Of a stretch of DNA of 61,064 nucleotides, positions 45,219 to 54,318 are shown piece after piece. A model generated the notes under the pieces. That model was not told the DNA's origin and made no database searches. It saw only the letters and a program-made list of their open reading frames with translations. The stretch spans positions 1 to 61,064 of the forward strand of contig JAOHSH010000005.1 in the NCBI GenBank assembly GCA_028122555.1, in the 5' to 3' direction. Each line of letters starts with the position of its first letter. Position 1 is the first letter of the stretch. The DNA is from Methylophilaceae bacterium (GTDB lineage Bacteria; Pseudomonadota; Gammaproteobacteria; Burkholderiales; Methylophilaceae). Made by a program: the position numbers and the translations under genes.

Positions 45219-46100
45219 TTAAAATTTATAATGTTCTAATTTTTCTTTTTCTGTTAGTTTATATGCCTCAAGTCCTACTGATTCTTCTCCAGGTCTTGGA
45301 AGTACATACGCAACAACCTCATCAAGAAATCCCATTCTAACTCCAGCATGATAAATTCTTTGTGATAAATCAACATCCCAAACTCTATTCCAATCTTTAC
45401 GCCAGCAATTTAAATTATATTTCATTCCTTTTAAATATGATCTGCATAACCAGGTTGAAACACCACCAATCTTAGGGCTTTTATTTGAATTGATTTTACT
45501 ACTTCTAGTATAGTATGAATCTAAAGCATTTATGCCATCAACTATAATTCTCTTTCCAAACCGTTCCTCCTCGTACAAGGCGGAAACGAACTCATAATCA
45601 CCATCAATAGCATATTTTAAAAGCTTCTCGATATGGTCACTTGACCATGTATCATCATCGTCCAAACGTGCTAGCCATCTTCCATTCGCTAAATCCATAG
45701 CCTTATTGGCAGGTTCAGCTCCCCCAACAAGCCAATGGTTTTCAATATTTTGCTTATAGCCCCTATGCCTTTTATGTAAATTATAAAATCTTAATCTTGG
45801 ATCTTTAATTTTCGCTAATAATTCAGCTGTATTATCTGTGCAGTGATCTCCAACAATAATTAATTCAATATTTTTATATGATTGTGATAACGCTGATTTT
45901 ACTGCCCGATCAATCAAAATAGATCCTCGATTGAAAGTTGGTATACATATACTAACTAGTGGGGTTTTATTTTTTTCTGAATAATATCTCTCGAATTTTA
46001 AGCGTGCGTATTTAATTTTAATTGGCTCTGTAACCCCAAACCAAAATTTATTTAAGCTTGAGACTAATTTATCATAAAATGTTCGCTTGTAATTATCCAT
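45219..46100 (-). CDS. glycosyltransferase family 2 protein
   Basis: 293-residue GT-A enzyme with an N-terminal ~45-residue extension. Core motifs: [28 protein letters not shown], and the DxD-type [10 protein letters not shown]. The C-terminal region around [13 protein letters not shown] may hold the catalytic base. Specificity cannot be assigned. Placed between the C-methyltransferase-like gene and UXS, with gaps of 2 and 20 bases. Confidence 0.88.
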   Translation of the reverse strand: MDNYKRTFYDKLVSSLNKFWFGVTEPIKIKYARLKFERYYSEKNKTPLVSICIPTFNRGSILIDRAVKSALSQSYKNIELIIVGDHCTDNTAELLAKIKDPRLRFYNLHKRHRGYKQNIENHWLVGGAEPANKAMDLANGRWLARLDDDDTWSSDHIEKLLKYAIDGDYEFVSALYEEERFGKRIIVDGINALDSYYTRSSKINSNKSPKIGGVSTWLCRSYLKGMKYNLNCWRKDWNRVWDVDLSQRIYHAGVRMGFLDEVVAYVLPRPGEESVGLEAYKLTEKEKLEHYKF

Positions 46101-46102
46101 AT

Positions 46103-47296
46103 TTACCTTAAAGTTTTTCCATTTGCGTTTACTCCAATAATACTGAGAGATTCATCTTTAAAAACTTTACCAGTATTAGTTTTAACCCAATATAAAATTT
46201 CAGTTGAATAACGGGGAGCACAAATAACTAAAAGATCTGCATCTAAAAATTCTTTAGTGCATTTAATAGGCTGACTAACTAAATACCCATCTAAAATTAA
46301 GTCATCTTTGCGACGAGGATCTGAATCAACAACAATAACTTTGTCTGAAATTTGATAGTTTTTTATTAGCAATCTAAGAAGGTCTGTGACGCCCCATAAA
46401 ATAATATTTTTGTTTTCAGTTAATAATTGGTCTATTTTTTTTCTTAGATTTATTAATTGAATATTATTATTATGTATCTGCTTTAAACCACCCTGTATCG
46501 ATTTTCTAGATTCTAAAAATTCATTTTTGTATTTTTTATTAGGAAGTCTATTGTTATCATTTTTTTTAAAAACAGCCAAAAAACCATAAGGCCTACTGCA
46601 AATTTCATCATATTCAACTAATTTGAAACCTACTTTTTCAGCAATTGAACCTAAAGAAGTAATTGTAAAATGATTAACATGTTCAAACTCTTGGAGTAAC
46701 AAATTATCAGGGTACAATTTTAAATTTGGTACCTCACAAATCATAACTCCCCCTTGCTTCAAAGCATTGAAACAATTTAATAAAAATAGCTTTACATTTA
46801 AGACATGTTCTAATACATCATAATGAGATATTACATCCACATATTCTTTTAAATTATTGATATCTAATGATTTATTTTTTAAGTCTTTAGTAACCTCAAT
46901 TGAATAGAGTTTATGGAAATATTGTTTACATTTTTCGTGAAATTCTCCCGGTGCATCCCCTCCAATTTCTACAAAAACTCCATCTGGTGCTTTATATTTT
47001 TTTAAAATTCTTAATCTTTCATCAATGGAATATGGCAGACTGACTTCTTTAAAACTTACATTTCCATCCTCATGATATTTCATTAAATCATCATTATTTG
47101 GACAAGGTGATGTAAAACAAAATCCACAATTACGACAAATCGAAACATTAACTGGAAATTCCCATATGTGTAACTTTCTAGCAACAGTGCTTTTGCTTGA
47201 CCACATTAATTCTAAGTCACCACTACCACAACACTCGCATAATCTTGACTCAGTTTTAAAGGTAATAATTTTATTTTTTTGCAATCTTTGACCCAT
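46103..47296 (-). CDS. class I SAM-dependent methyltransferase (sugar C-methyltransferase-like)
   Basis: 397 aa. N-terminal zinc site (CECCGSGDL ... CRNCGFCF), central SAM fold (VFVEIGGDAPGEF, HYDVLEHV), and a C-terminal Rossmann-like domain (IILWGVTDLLRLLI, VIVVDSDPRRKD) as in the TylC3/NovU group of C-methyltransferases. The motif I glycines are unusual (EIGGDAPG). ATG 47296 is chosen; a TTG at 47326 would lengthen the overlap with the cytidylyltransferase gene. With this start the overlap is 26 bases across an A9 run. Confidence 0.82.
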   Translation of the reverse strand: MGQRLQKNKIITFKTESRLCECCGSGDLELMWSSKSTVARKLHIWEFPVNVSICRNCGFCFTSPCPNNDDLMKYHEDGNVSFKEVSLPYSIDERLRILKKYKAPDGVFVEIGGDAPGEFHEKCKQYFHKLYSIEVTKDLKNKSLDINNLKEYVDVISHYDVLEHVLNVKLFLLNCFNALKQGGVMICEVPNLKLYPDNLLLQEFEHVNHFTITSLGSIAEKVGFKLVEYDEICSRPYGFLAVFKKNDNNRLPNKKYKNEFLESRKSIQGGLKQIHNNNIQLINLRKKIDQLLTENKNIILWGVTDLLRLLIKNYQISDKVIVVDSDPRRKDDLILDGYLVSQPIKCTKEFLDADLLVICAPRYSTEILYWVKTNTGKVFKDESLSIIGVNANGKTLR

Positions 47297-47984
47297 TTTT
47301 TTTTGATATATATTCTGCAATTTCAAAATCTAATAATGTATCTATATCAATTGATCTCTCTTTTGGAAATATAACTTGTCGAACTCGACCTTCAAATATT
47401 GATTTGTTGTTCAAAATAAAAGATGGCTTTGCTGCATATCCAATGGTAGTTATATCATATGTCTTAGGGCAGTCTTGGCGCCTACTTATTTCTTCCTTTA
47501 CAGATGCAAATAAATTAATATAACCCTCAACCCCTTCTCTAACAATATTAAAAAACGGGCTTCTATTGGATTCAGTAACAGAAATTACAATATCCGCATT
47601 ACCTTTTTGGTATTCATCAATAATTTTATCTAAATCGCTGAAGTCTCTTAATGGGGAAGTAGGAGGTATTGATAATATCAAATCAGGAAGACCGTCATTA
47701 CTATTTTGAAGATACTTTAAGGCATGCTGCCAAGAAAGCCACTCAGGCGAATTATCAGTTGCCAATTCTGCTGGCCTAATAAAAGGTGTTTCAGCACCAT
47801 ATTCTCTTGCTATTTTAGCTATTACCTCTGAGTCTGTCGAAACTATTACTTTATCAACTCTATTTACTGTCTTAGCTTGCTCAATTGACCATGCTATTAG
47901 TGGTTTACCATTAAAAATTTTTATATTTTTATCAGGAAGTCCTTTTGAGCCACCTCTTGCAAATATGAAAGCAACAATACTCAT
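47271..47984 (-). CDS. legF: CMP-nonulosonate cytidylyltransferase (LegF/NeuA/PtmB family)
   Basis: 237-residue acylneuraminate cytidylyltransferase: FIFARGGSKGLPDKNIK (CTP-binding loop), SIPPTSPLRDFSDL, the RSPFFNIV segment, and the IDIDTLLDFEIAEY C-terminus. It activates the free nonulosonic acid to CMP-sugar for transfer. With LegB/C/H/G/I in the same locus, CMP-legionaminate or a derivative is the most likely product; CMP-Neu5Ac or CMP-Pse cannot be excluded by sequence alone. Confidence 0.88.
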   Translation of the reverse strand: MSIVAFIFARGGSKGLPDKNIKIFNGKPLIAWSIEQAKTVNRVDKVIVSTDSEVIAKIAREYGAETPFIRPAELATDNSPEWLSWQHALKYLQNSNDGLPDLILSIPPTSPLRDFSDLDKIIDEYQKGNADIVISVTESNRSPFFNIVREGVEGYINLFASVKEEISRRQDCPKTYDITTIGYAAKPSFILNNKSIFEGRVRQVIFPKERSIDIDTLLDFEIAEYISKKNGSKIAKK

Positions 47985-48985
47985 TTAACCATAACCTTTT
48001 TTCCAGAAGAAGAGGAAATCTTAATACTGTCTATAATATCCAAAACTTTTATACCGTCTTGAAAAGAAATATTCGGAGTATTTTCCTTGTTTATACATTC
48101 AATGAAGTGAAACCATTCATTCTTATAGCTCTCATCTTGATCTGCTTCATATTTATATATATTCTTCCATTCTGATTTTTCTGATTTAAATAAATCAACA
48201 TCCCCAGTTAGCCCATTCCATCTTAAACTACCTTTATCACCGATTGCATGGCACATCCTTACTGTATCGTGGCGAATGAAGTCTAAATTTAATGAGGCCA
48301 TTAAATTGATATTATTCTTATTCTCTTTAAATTTTAGAATAATGTGCGCAGTATCTTCTACATCAATATCAAGTTGACTTTGGCGGCTGAGTTGAGCTTG
48401 AACTGATTCTACTTCACCAAAAATCCATCTCAAATAATCTAATTCATGGCTAAGCTCAAGTAAAACTCCACCTCCAAGAATTTTTTGTGCCGAAACAGTC
48501 TTTCTGTAATCTTTTTTACGCCAGTTTGGAAGATACTGACCTACTTCGCCTCTTACAGAATAAAGATCTCCAACAAAATTTTTATCTATCAAATCCTTAA
48601 ATTTTTTCAATGAGGGAAGAAATCTTAAATTATAGCCAACTGTTACTACACAATTATTTTCAACTGCTTCACGATTTAACTCTTCTAAACCTTTTTTCTC
48701 ATTAGATATTGGTTTTTCAATTAATATATGTATTCCTTGTTTAACTAAAGCTCGTGATATTTCAATATGGGTCGATGCTGGGGAGCAGATGATAGCTATT
48801 TGGGGTTGAAATTGAATAACATGGTTTAAATTAAAGAATACTTCATCAGCACCATCAGGTATTTCATTGGTTTCTTTGTGCCGTAAAACGGCGATTCTAC
48901 TTTCAGGAAAAATTTCTCTAGCAATACGTAAATGCCTTAACCCAATACTTCCTAAACCAACAATTACTATATTTTTAAAGTTCAC
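47981..48985 (-). CDS. Gfo/Idh/MocA family oxidoreductase
   Basis: 334 residues: VIVGLGSIGLRHLRIA (NAD-binding), the EKPISNEKKG motif, and GGVLLELSHELDYLRWIFG in the catalytic domain. Members of this kind are frequent next to LegF/PtmB-type cytidylyltransferases and HisH2/HisF2 pairs. Likely acts on an intermediate or product of the nonulosonate branch (inference). Start is GTG at 48985 with AGAG upstream; it overlaps the hisH2 end by 11 bases and legF by 4. Confidence 0.88.
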   Translation of the reverse strand: MNFKNIVIVGLGSIGLRHLRIAREIFPESRIAVLRHKETNEIPDGADEVFFNLNHVIQFQPQIAIICSPASTHIEISRALVKQGIHILIEKPISNEKKGLEELNREAVENNCVVTVGYNLRFLPSLKKFKDLIDKNFVGDLYSVRGEVGQYLPNWRKKDYRKTVSAQKILGGGVLLELSHELDYLRWIFGEVESVQAQLSRQSQLDIDVEDTAHIILKFKENKNNINLMASLNLDFIRHDTVRMCHAIGDKGSLRWNGLTGDVDLFKSEKSEWKNIYKYEADQDESYKNEWFHFIECINKENTPNISFQDGIKVLDIIDSIKISSSSGKKVMVK

Positions 48986-49616
48986 AAAATTCTCTTAATA
49001 TTTTTAGGCCAACTTCTCCACTCTTCTCAGGATGAAATTGGCACCCAATTATGCGATTACGCTGAATAACTGCTGGTATTTTTTCTGAGCCATACAAGCA
49101 ATGAGCAATTGTATATTTGTTATTATTTGTTAAAGCCATATATGAATGGATAAAATAAAATGAATCTCCAGATTCTATAGTTTTTAAAATTCCATCATTC
49201 CAATCCGAATTTTCTTCAGGATTTATAAGCTTACTCCATCCGATATGTGGAATTTTGTTAATAATACCTTCATTATTCTTAAGAGGAATTGCAACCACCC
49301 TTCCAGGTATAAGTCCCAAGCCTTTAGTTAACCCAAATTCATTGCTTTCATCCAATAAAAGCTGCATACCAAGACAAATTCCTAATAAATCTATTTTTCG
49401 ATTTGCAACTTCTTGAATTACCTTTACCAAGCCAAGACTCTCTAAAGATTGCATTGCATTTTTAAATGCTCCCACACCTGGCAGAATAATCTTAGTTGCA
49501 TTTACGATATCTTCTGGCTTTGAAGTAATAATTGCTTTTACACCGCAATACTCTAGCCCTCTTTTAACGCTTAGTAGGTTGCCGACTCCGTAGTCAATAA
49601 CTACAATCTCATTCAA
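48975..49616 (-). CDS. hisH2: HisH-like glutamine amidotransferase of a sugar-amidation complex
   Basis: 213-residue class I glutaminase: VIDYGVGNLLSVKRG, LPGVGAFKNAM, catalytic Cys in LLGICLGMQLL, and His/Glu in GCQFHPEKSG. Although HisH-like, its position between HisF2 and sugar-locus genes, next to a WbpG-type amidotransferase, indicates that it supplies ammonia for sugar amidation rather than histidine synthesis. The start is TTG at 49616, inside the end of hisF2, with AAGGG 9 bases upstream. Confidence 0.92.
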   Translation of the reverse strand: MNEIVVIDYGVGNLLSVKRGLEYCGVKAIITSKPEDIVNATKIILPGVGAFKNAMQSLESLGLVKVIQEVANRKIDLLGICLGMQLLLDESNEFGLTKGLGLIPGRVVAIPLKNNEGIINKIPHIGWSKLINPEENSDWNDGILKTIESGDSFYFIHSYMALTNNNKYTIAHCLYGSEKIPAVIQRNRIIGCQFHPEKSGEVGLKILREFCEL

Positions 49617-50403
49617 AGAAATATTCCCTTACTCCAAAACCTGCATTCATTGCAGTGTTTCTTACATCATTTATATTTGATCTTCCGTAATGAAGTATAT
49701 CGGCCATTGCTACTGCCGAAGCACCTCCTTCATTAACTGCCTTAAGCAAGTCCTCAGGTGTCCCCATACCACCACTTGCTATTACTGGAACCATTGATTG
49801 GTCTGTAACTGATTTTACAAGTGAGATATCAAAACCTTTTCTTGTGCCTTCTTTGTCGACAGAAGTTAATAATATCTCTCCCGCCCCAAGATCAACACCC
49901 TTTTTAACCCAGTCAACAACGTCTATACCTGTTTTTTCCCGACCATTATCGGTATAAACCTCCCATTTATTAACGCTTACTTTCTTTGCCTCAACAGACA
50001 AAACCATGCATTGGCTTCCAAATTCACGAGAAATATTTTCTATAAGGCTAGGATTTGCAACAGCTGCTGTATTAATAGCCACTTTATCAGCACCTGCTCG
50101 AAGAATCTTAAATGCATCATTAACACTTCTTATTCCACCTCCAACTGTAATCGGCACAAAAATATTTTTTGTTGCATCAGTAATAATATTAGATAAATGA
50201 TTGCGTCCATATAAACTTGCAACACAATCCATATAAATAAGCTCATCAGCGCCTTGAAGATAATATTTGAGAGCATACTCATTAGGTGGACCAATAATGC
50301 GCAGCCCTTCTAATTGAATGCCTTTTATTAGGTTCTCACCCTTTATATCAAGTCGAGCAATTAAGCGTAAATTGTTACCTAGCAAAGAAGAGACATTAGT
50401 CAT
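49609..50403 (-). CDS. hisF2: HisF-like cyclase subunit of a sugar-amidation complex
   Basis: 264-residue TIM barrel of the HisA/HisF family: ARLDIKGENLIKG at the start, PITVGGGIRS, LLTSVDKEGTRKGFD and PVIASGGMG. Ammonia from HisH2 would pass through the barrel to the amidotransferase encoded just upstream. Histidine HisF begins AKRIIPCLDV; the ARLDIKGEN variant here is typical of the WbpG-linked paralogues. Confidence 0.92.
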   Translation of the reverse strand: MTNVSSLLGNNLRLIARLDIKGENLIKGIQLEGLRIIGPPNEYALKYYLQGADELIYMDCVASLYGRNHLSNIITDATKNIFVPITVGGGIRSVNDAFKILRAGADKVAINTAAVANPSLIENISREFGSQCMVLSVEAKKVSVNKWEVYTDNGREKTGIDVVDWVKKGVDLGAGEILLTSVDKEGTRKGFDISLVKSVTDQSMVPVIASGGMGTPEDLLKAVNEGGASAVAMADILHYGRSNINDVRNTAMNAGFGVREYFFE

Positions 50404-51712
50404 TTGAAATCGGATTTCTTAAATACCACTTTTTATTTTCAAAATACCATAAATGAGGTGATCTAAATTGATCAGTTAATAGCTGAAAGTATTCACGGTC
50501 CATAATTGATTTTTCAAACATCTTACTTGCTTCAGGGTACTCATTTTCTGGGACTGAAAGGTATTGAAATAATTCCTCAATAAATCTCTCTGGGAATTCA
50601 TGATCAAACTTATTTACTAGTGCTACCCCTTCTTCCCGATTTATCTCGCCTGATCTAATCTCTTGTGCAGCATCATAACTAGTCCGTCCTAGCCCAAATT
50701 TTATACCGGTAGTGTAATAATGAAGATCATCAATACGATCATCAATACTATTATATTTTGAATAGGTACCAGGTGTTCTTTCTGGGGATGCTTGAAAATT
50801 ACCATGCTCGACTGAATAGTAGTAACATGATTGCGGATGCCATTTAAGGTAATGCCCTAGATATCGAACACTAACTTTCTTTTCCTCGAGTTGATTAGGA
50901 TTTGCAGGGAGATAAGGGTGTAAATCATTTTTACTTAATCCAAACTGCTCCCTCAGTTCACTGACAGAAAGGCCACTTAGATTTATTTTAGATTCATCAT
51001 CTGATGCAAAATAAGACCAATCTCTTTTAGCAGAATTTGTATCAGAGATTGGGTTTCCATACTCGGCTTCATTTTCACCATAAAAAACTAATGGGATATT
51101 ATGCAAAAGTGCCATTTTTGGAGCTATAGCTTTTTGTCCAACCATAAATGCTTGAAAAGGATGAAATAATAACTCAGTAGAAAGCCTAGTTAATAAGCGA
51201 TGAACTCTACCATTTGGCGTCATTAAGTAATTATCATGGCCAGCATGTATCCAAGATTGAAAATTTTTCCATCCCCAGTCTGTATATATGTGTGGCGCCC
51301 AAGTTACAGTTAGTGGATTCATATTATATTTATTTTTTAGGATGTGGGAGGCGTAGAAGCTATCCTTTCCTCCAGAGCCTGGTACAATACAATCATATGA
51401 GCCATCATCTTTACGATGTTCGTCGCATAACTGCTTTAATTCATACTCCCTTTCATCCCAATTAATGATGGAATTTTTATGCTCTGCAAAATTACAAGCA
51501 TCACAAATACCATTTACATCAAGATTAATTGTTTGTTTTTTTGTTTTCTTTGTATGGTTGAATTCAACTGCTGAATTTGGTCTTTGATTAGAAATAACAC
51601 ATCTCTTACAAAATGTAACATCCTTAGGAAGTCCGTATAGAATTTTATCAACAGTCTTATTCTTCATGAAATCTTCTTTATTAATTACTTCTGGGTATTT
51701 TATTTTATTCAT
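50396..51712 (-). CDS. N-acetyl sugar amidotransferase (WbpG/PseA/PtmG-like)
   Basis: 438-residue PP-loop ATPase. A zinc module (FCKRCVISNQRP ... GICDAC) precedes the ATP-pyrophosphatase loop VPGSGGKDSFY (~106-116). WbpG and PseA use ammonia from HisH2/HisF2 to turn an acetamido group into acetamidino. WbpG acts on a ManNAc3NAcA-type sugar, but the Wbp enzymes making that sugar are not seen here, so the nonulosonic acid is the more likely substrate (inference). The three genes are linked by 8-base overlaps. Confidence 0.9.
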   Translation of the reverse strand: MNKIKYPEVINKEDFMKNKTVDKILYGLPKDVTFCKRCVISNQRPNSAVEFNHTKKTKKQTINLDVNGICDACNFAEHKNSIINWDEREYELKQLCDEHRKDDGSYDCIVPGSGGKDSFYASHILKNKYNMNPLTVTWAPHIYTDWGWKNFQSWIHAGHDNYLMTPNGRVHRLLTRLSTELLFHPFQAFMVGQKAIAPKMALLHNIPLVFYGENEAEYGNPISDTNSAKRDWSYFASDDESKINLSGLSVSELREQFGLSKNDLHPYLPANPNQLEEKKVSVRYLGHYLKWHPQSCYYYSVEHGNFQASPERTPGTYSKYNSIDDRIDDLHYYTTGIKFGLGRTSYDAAQEIRSGEINREEGVALVNKFDHEFPERFIEELFQYLSVPENEYPEASKMFEKSIMDREYFQLLTDQFRSPHLWYFENKKWYLRNPISND

Positions 51713-52754
51713 TTTCTTTATTTGCCTTTTTTAAGTCGTCTGGTACCCCAACATCAAGCCAAGGCTCATGCATCGGATAAGCAATAATTCTTTTAGAGTC
51801 TTTCCTCAACAATTCAAATAAAAATGGCATATCACAATGAACATTTTTATTTAAATAATTAAGAGTGTTTTTCGAAAGTGCGTACACACCTGCATTGATA
51901 TGCGTTTTATTAATTGGTTTTTCAGAAAAGCCATTGATTTCAATACCCTGGATATCAACCACTCCATATGGATTCTGCCACTCATGAACATTCACTGCCA
52001 TAGTTGCTTCAGCATTATGATTTAAATGAAAATCTAGGAGTTCTGCATATCGAATATCAGTAATTACATCACCATTAGTTACTATAAAAGCCTTATCAAT
52101 CTTCAAATCCAACAAACTAAGGGCTCCAGCTGTCCCCAATGGTTTATCTTCACGAATATAATCAATTTTAATATTCATAGTATTTCCATTACCAAAATAG
52201 CTCTCAATTACATCACCAAGATAGTTAATAGCAATAATGAAATGTTTAAAACCATCTAATTTTGCTCTATCGATAATATGTTCTAAAATTGGTTTGCCAG
52301 AAACTTTAAGCATTGGTTTGGGGCAGTCTTCAGTATGAGGTAATAATCTAGATCCAATTCCACCAGCCATTATTACCATAATATTATCAACTTCAGTAAT
52401 GTGACTAATGTTATCTCTTGTATACATACCAAGGATTTTTTTATTATCACTGATAATTGGAATTTGAAATATTTGATTTAATTCCATAAGCTTCAAAGCT
52501 GAGTCTTTCGTAAATCCTGGTGGAACAATTAAAGCATCAGAATGAATAATAGTATCAATAGAATCTTCAATGCTTAGGCCTGATAATAGACCCCGCCTAA
52601 TATCACCATCAGAAATGGTGCCAACAAAAGAATTCTCATTATTTACAACAAGAACAATCCTTAAGCCAGTTTCATTTAGATTAGCAATTGAATCCTTAAT
52701 CAAAGAACTAGAATTTAAAATTGCTTTATGCCAAAAATTTTCAGATATTTTCAA
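51705..52754 (-). CDS. ptmE: CBS-domain sugar nucleotidyltransferase (PtmE-like)
   Basis: 349 aa. Two CBS motifs fill the first ~115 residues (GTISDGDIRRGLL; PIISDNKKILGMYTRDNI), then a nucleotidyltransferase domain with VIMAGGIGSRLLPHTEDCPKPMLKV. In Campylobacter, PtmE makes GDP-GlcNAc for the LegB route, so this gene suggests that the pathway begins from a GDP- rather than UDP-activated sugar (family knowledge plus inference). Start is TTG at 52754 with a GGAAAA sequence upstream. Confidence 0.88.
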   Translation of the reverse strand: MKISENFWHKAILNSSSLIKDSIANLNETGLRIVLVVNNENSFVGTISDGDIRRGLLSGLSIEDSIDTIIHSDALIVPPGFTKDSALKLMELNQIFQIPIISDNKKILGMYTRDNISHITEVDNIMVIMAGGIGSRLLPHTEDCPKPMLKVSGKPILEHIIDRAKLDGFKHFIIAINYLGDVIESYFGNGNTMNIKIDYIREDKPLGTAGALSLLDLKIDKAFIVTNGDVITDIRYAELLDFHLNHNAEATMAVNVHEWQNPYGVVDIQGIEINGFSEKPINKTHINAGVYALSKNTLNYLNKNVHCDMPFLFELLRKDSKRIIAYPMHEPWLDVGVPDDLKKANKENE

Positions 52755-52777
52755 ATGTAGTTTTCCAATATAAAATA

Positions 52778-53443
52778 TTAATCAATAACTTCTTTAAGTA
52801 ATTCGAAAGCTTCTGCAGCAATATAACCAGACTCTGATCCCCTTATAGTAGCAAGTGCTTTTATATTTTCTTCAGACCTAGGAAACGGAGGAAGACCTAA
52901 TTCTGACTTATAAATATTCATTACTTTAATTTTATGCTTTAAAAAAGGACTAATATCAATATAAACATTCGGATTAAAATTACTTATCCTTGATAAACCA
53001 AAAGAAGTTTCAGACAATGTCTCGTAGGACAAAATTCTCTTAATACCTTCTAATCTAAACCATTTAGAAGAAGAAGTTACTGCTTCAAAAACTACTCGAT
53101 GATCAGAATGAACATCTGAATAACTTGGTATGTATAATTCCTGTGGTTTAAATTTTTCTAAACATTCTGATATCTTCTTTGTTAAATCAAGCATCGGAAC
53201 ATTATCTAATTTTGTTGTTGGAAAATTTAATTCAAATACATTATCGAAACCATAAAATTTTGAAACTTTTTCAATCTCTTTTTTTCTAGATTTAATTTTT
53301 TCACGAGGCCAACCATCTGAAGCAAGCATATTTGTAATAATCAACCATGAAACGATTTCGCCCTTAGATTTTTTTCGAAGAATTGTACCTCCAACTCCAA
53401 GGGTTTCATCATCAGGATGAGGTGCAACAATCATTGTTCTCAT
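52778..53443 (-). CDS. PIG-L family zinc deacetylase
   Basis: 221-residue LmbE/PIG-L fold. Zinc and catalytic residues are seen in APHPDDETLGVGG (~7-19) and in SDVHSDHRVVFEA (~108-120). Members remove N-acetyl groups from GlcNAc-type substrates. It is coupled by a 4-base ATGA overlap to the upstream formyltransferase-like gene, which suggests de-N-acetylation followed by a new N-acylation on the same sugar (inference). Confidence 0.9.
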   Translation of the reverse strand: MRTMIVAPHPDDETLGVGGTILRKKSKGEIVSWLIITNMLASDGWPREKIKSRKKEIEKVSKFYGFDNVFELNFPTTKLDNVPMLDLTKKISECLEKFKPQELYIPSYSDVHSDHRVVFEAVTSSSKWFRLEGIKRILSYETLSETSFGLSRISNFNPNVYIDISPFLKHKIKVMNIYKSELGLPPFPRSEENIKALATIRGSESGYIAAEAFELLKEVID

Positions 53444-54318
53444 AAATAATCACCTTCAGTAAGTTTAAATAATGGTTCTATTTCTAAAATTTTTATTGCA
53501 TTATCACCACACTTTACAAGTAGCTCAGAATTTCTACATATAATCTTACCCGGCTCAATATTTGGTTCTTTAAGTTTTATTACTTTAACTTTCCAAATTT
53601 TAAATTCTTTACCATTTGATATAAAATGGGCTCCAATATAAGGTCTTGATATTGATCTTACTAGGTTGTAGATCGAGTCTGCTGTCATTCTCCAATCGAT
53701 GAGACCATCTAAAATAGATCTTTTTCTCCATGAATTAGAAAGAACATTATTTTGTTTTTTTGGTTCCAAATTACTAATTTTTAATGCAGGTAAAAATTCG
53801 TTAATTTGTATCATTGCGACTTTTGTTATCTTTGAATACAAACTATACGCATCATCATTTTTGCTAATAGTAATATCTTTTTGAGAAATTATATCTCCAT
53901 TATCAACACCCTCCTTCATAATGAAAAAAGTGCTTGCAGTTTTGTTTAAACCCAATGCTAAAGCCCAAACCAAGGGATGTCGTCCTCTATTAAATGGTAA
54001 TTTAGATGGGTGATATCCAATCACCCCAAGTCTTGGTATATTTAATACATTTTTCTTTAACAGTCTCGACCAACCACAGCAGAAAATAATATCTGGCTTT
54101 TTCATCTTTATCCATTTTACAACTTCACTGGAATTTATATCATCTGAAAATATCCATTTTATTTTTTTTTGTTTGCACAAATTTGATAGGTCACAATGAT
54201 CTGAATTAAAACTAGAATTTTTTAAAGTGCAAACACCTACAATTTCTAATTTCATAGATATTAATTTTTTCAATACGCTTTCTGAAAAATCAACTGCGCC
54301 AATTAGTAATATTTTCAT
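53440..54318 (-). CDS. formyltransferase-family protein (sugar N-formyltransferase-like)
   Basis: 292 residues with the formyl-H4-folate transferase fold seen in ArnA and Fmt. The catalytic region is VIGYHPSKLPFNRGRHPLVWAL with the His kept, and FFIMKEGVDNGDIIS with the Asp. The Asn usually two residues before the His is Gly (GYH rather than NxH). The C-terminal ~90 residues form a separate small domain. Most likely N-formylates an amino sugar, but the missing Asn leaves another acyl-transfer activity possible. Confidence 0.82.
   Translation of the reverse strand: MKILLIGAVDFSESVLKKLISMKLEIVGVCTLKNSSFNSDHCDLSNLCKQKKIKWIFSDDINSSEVVKWIKMKKPDIIFCCGWSRLLKKNVLNIPRLGVIGYHPSKLPFNRGRHPLVWALALGLNKTASTFFIMKEGVDNGDIISQKDITISKNDDAYSLYSKITKVAMIQINEFLPALKISNLEPKKQNNVLSNSWRKRSILDGLIDWRMTADSIYNLVRSISRPYIGAHFISNGKEFKIWKVKVIKLKEPNIEPGKIICRNSELLVKCGDNAIKILEIEPLFKLTEGDYL

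Noticed and set aside
48975-50403. hisH and hisF read as part of histidine biosynthesis
   Set aside because: They overlap a WbpG-type amidotransferase and sit in a sugar locus without hisB/A/I/E, and HisF lacks the usual start of the histidine enzyme.
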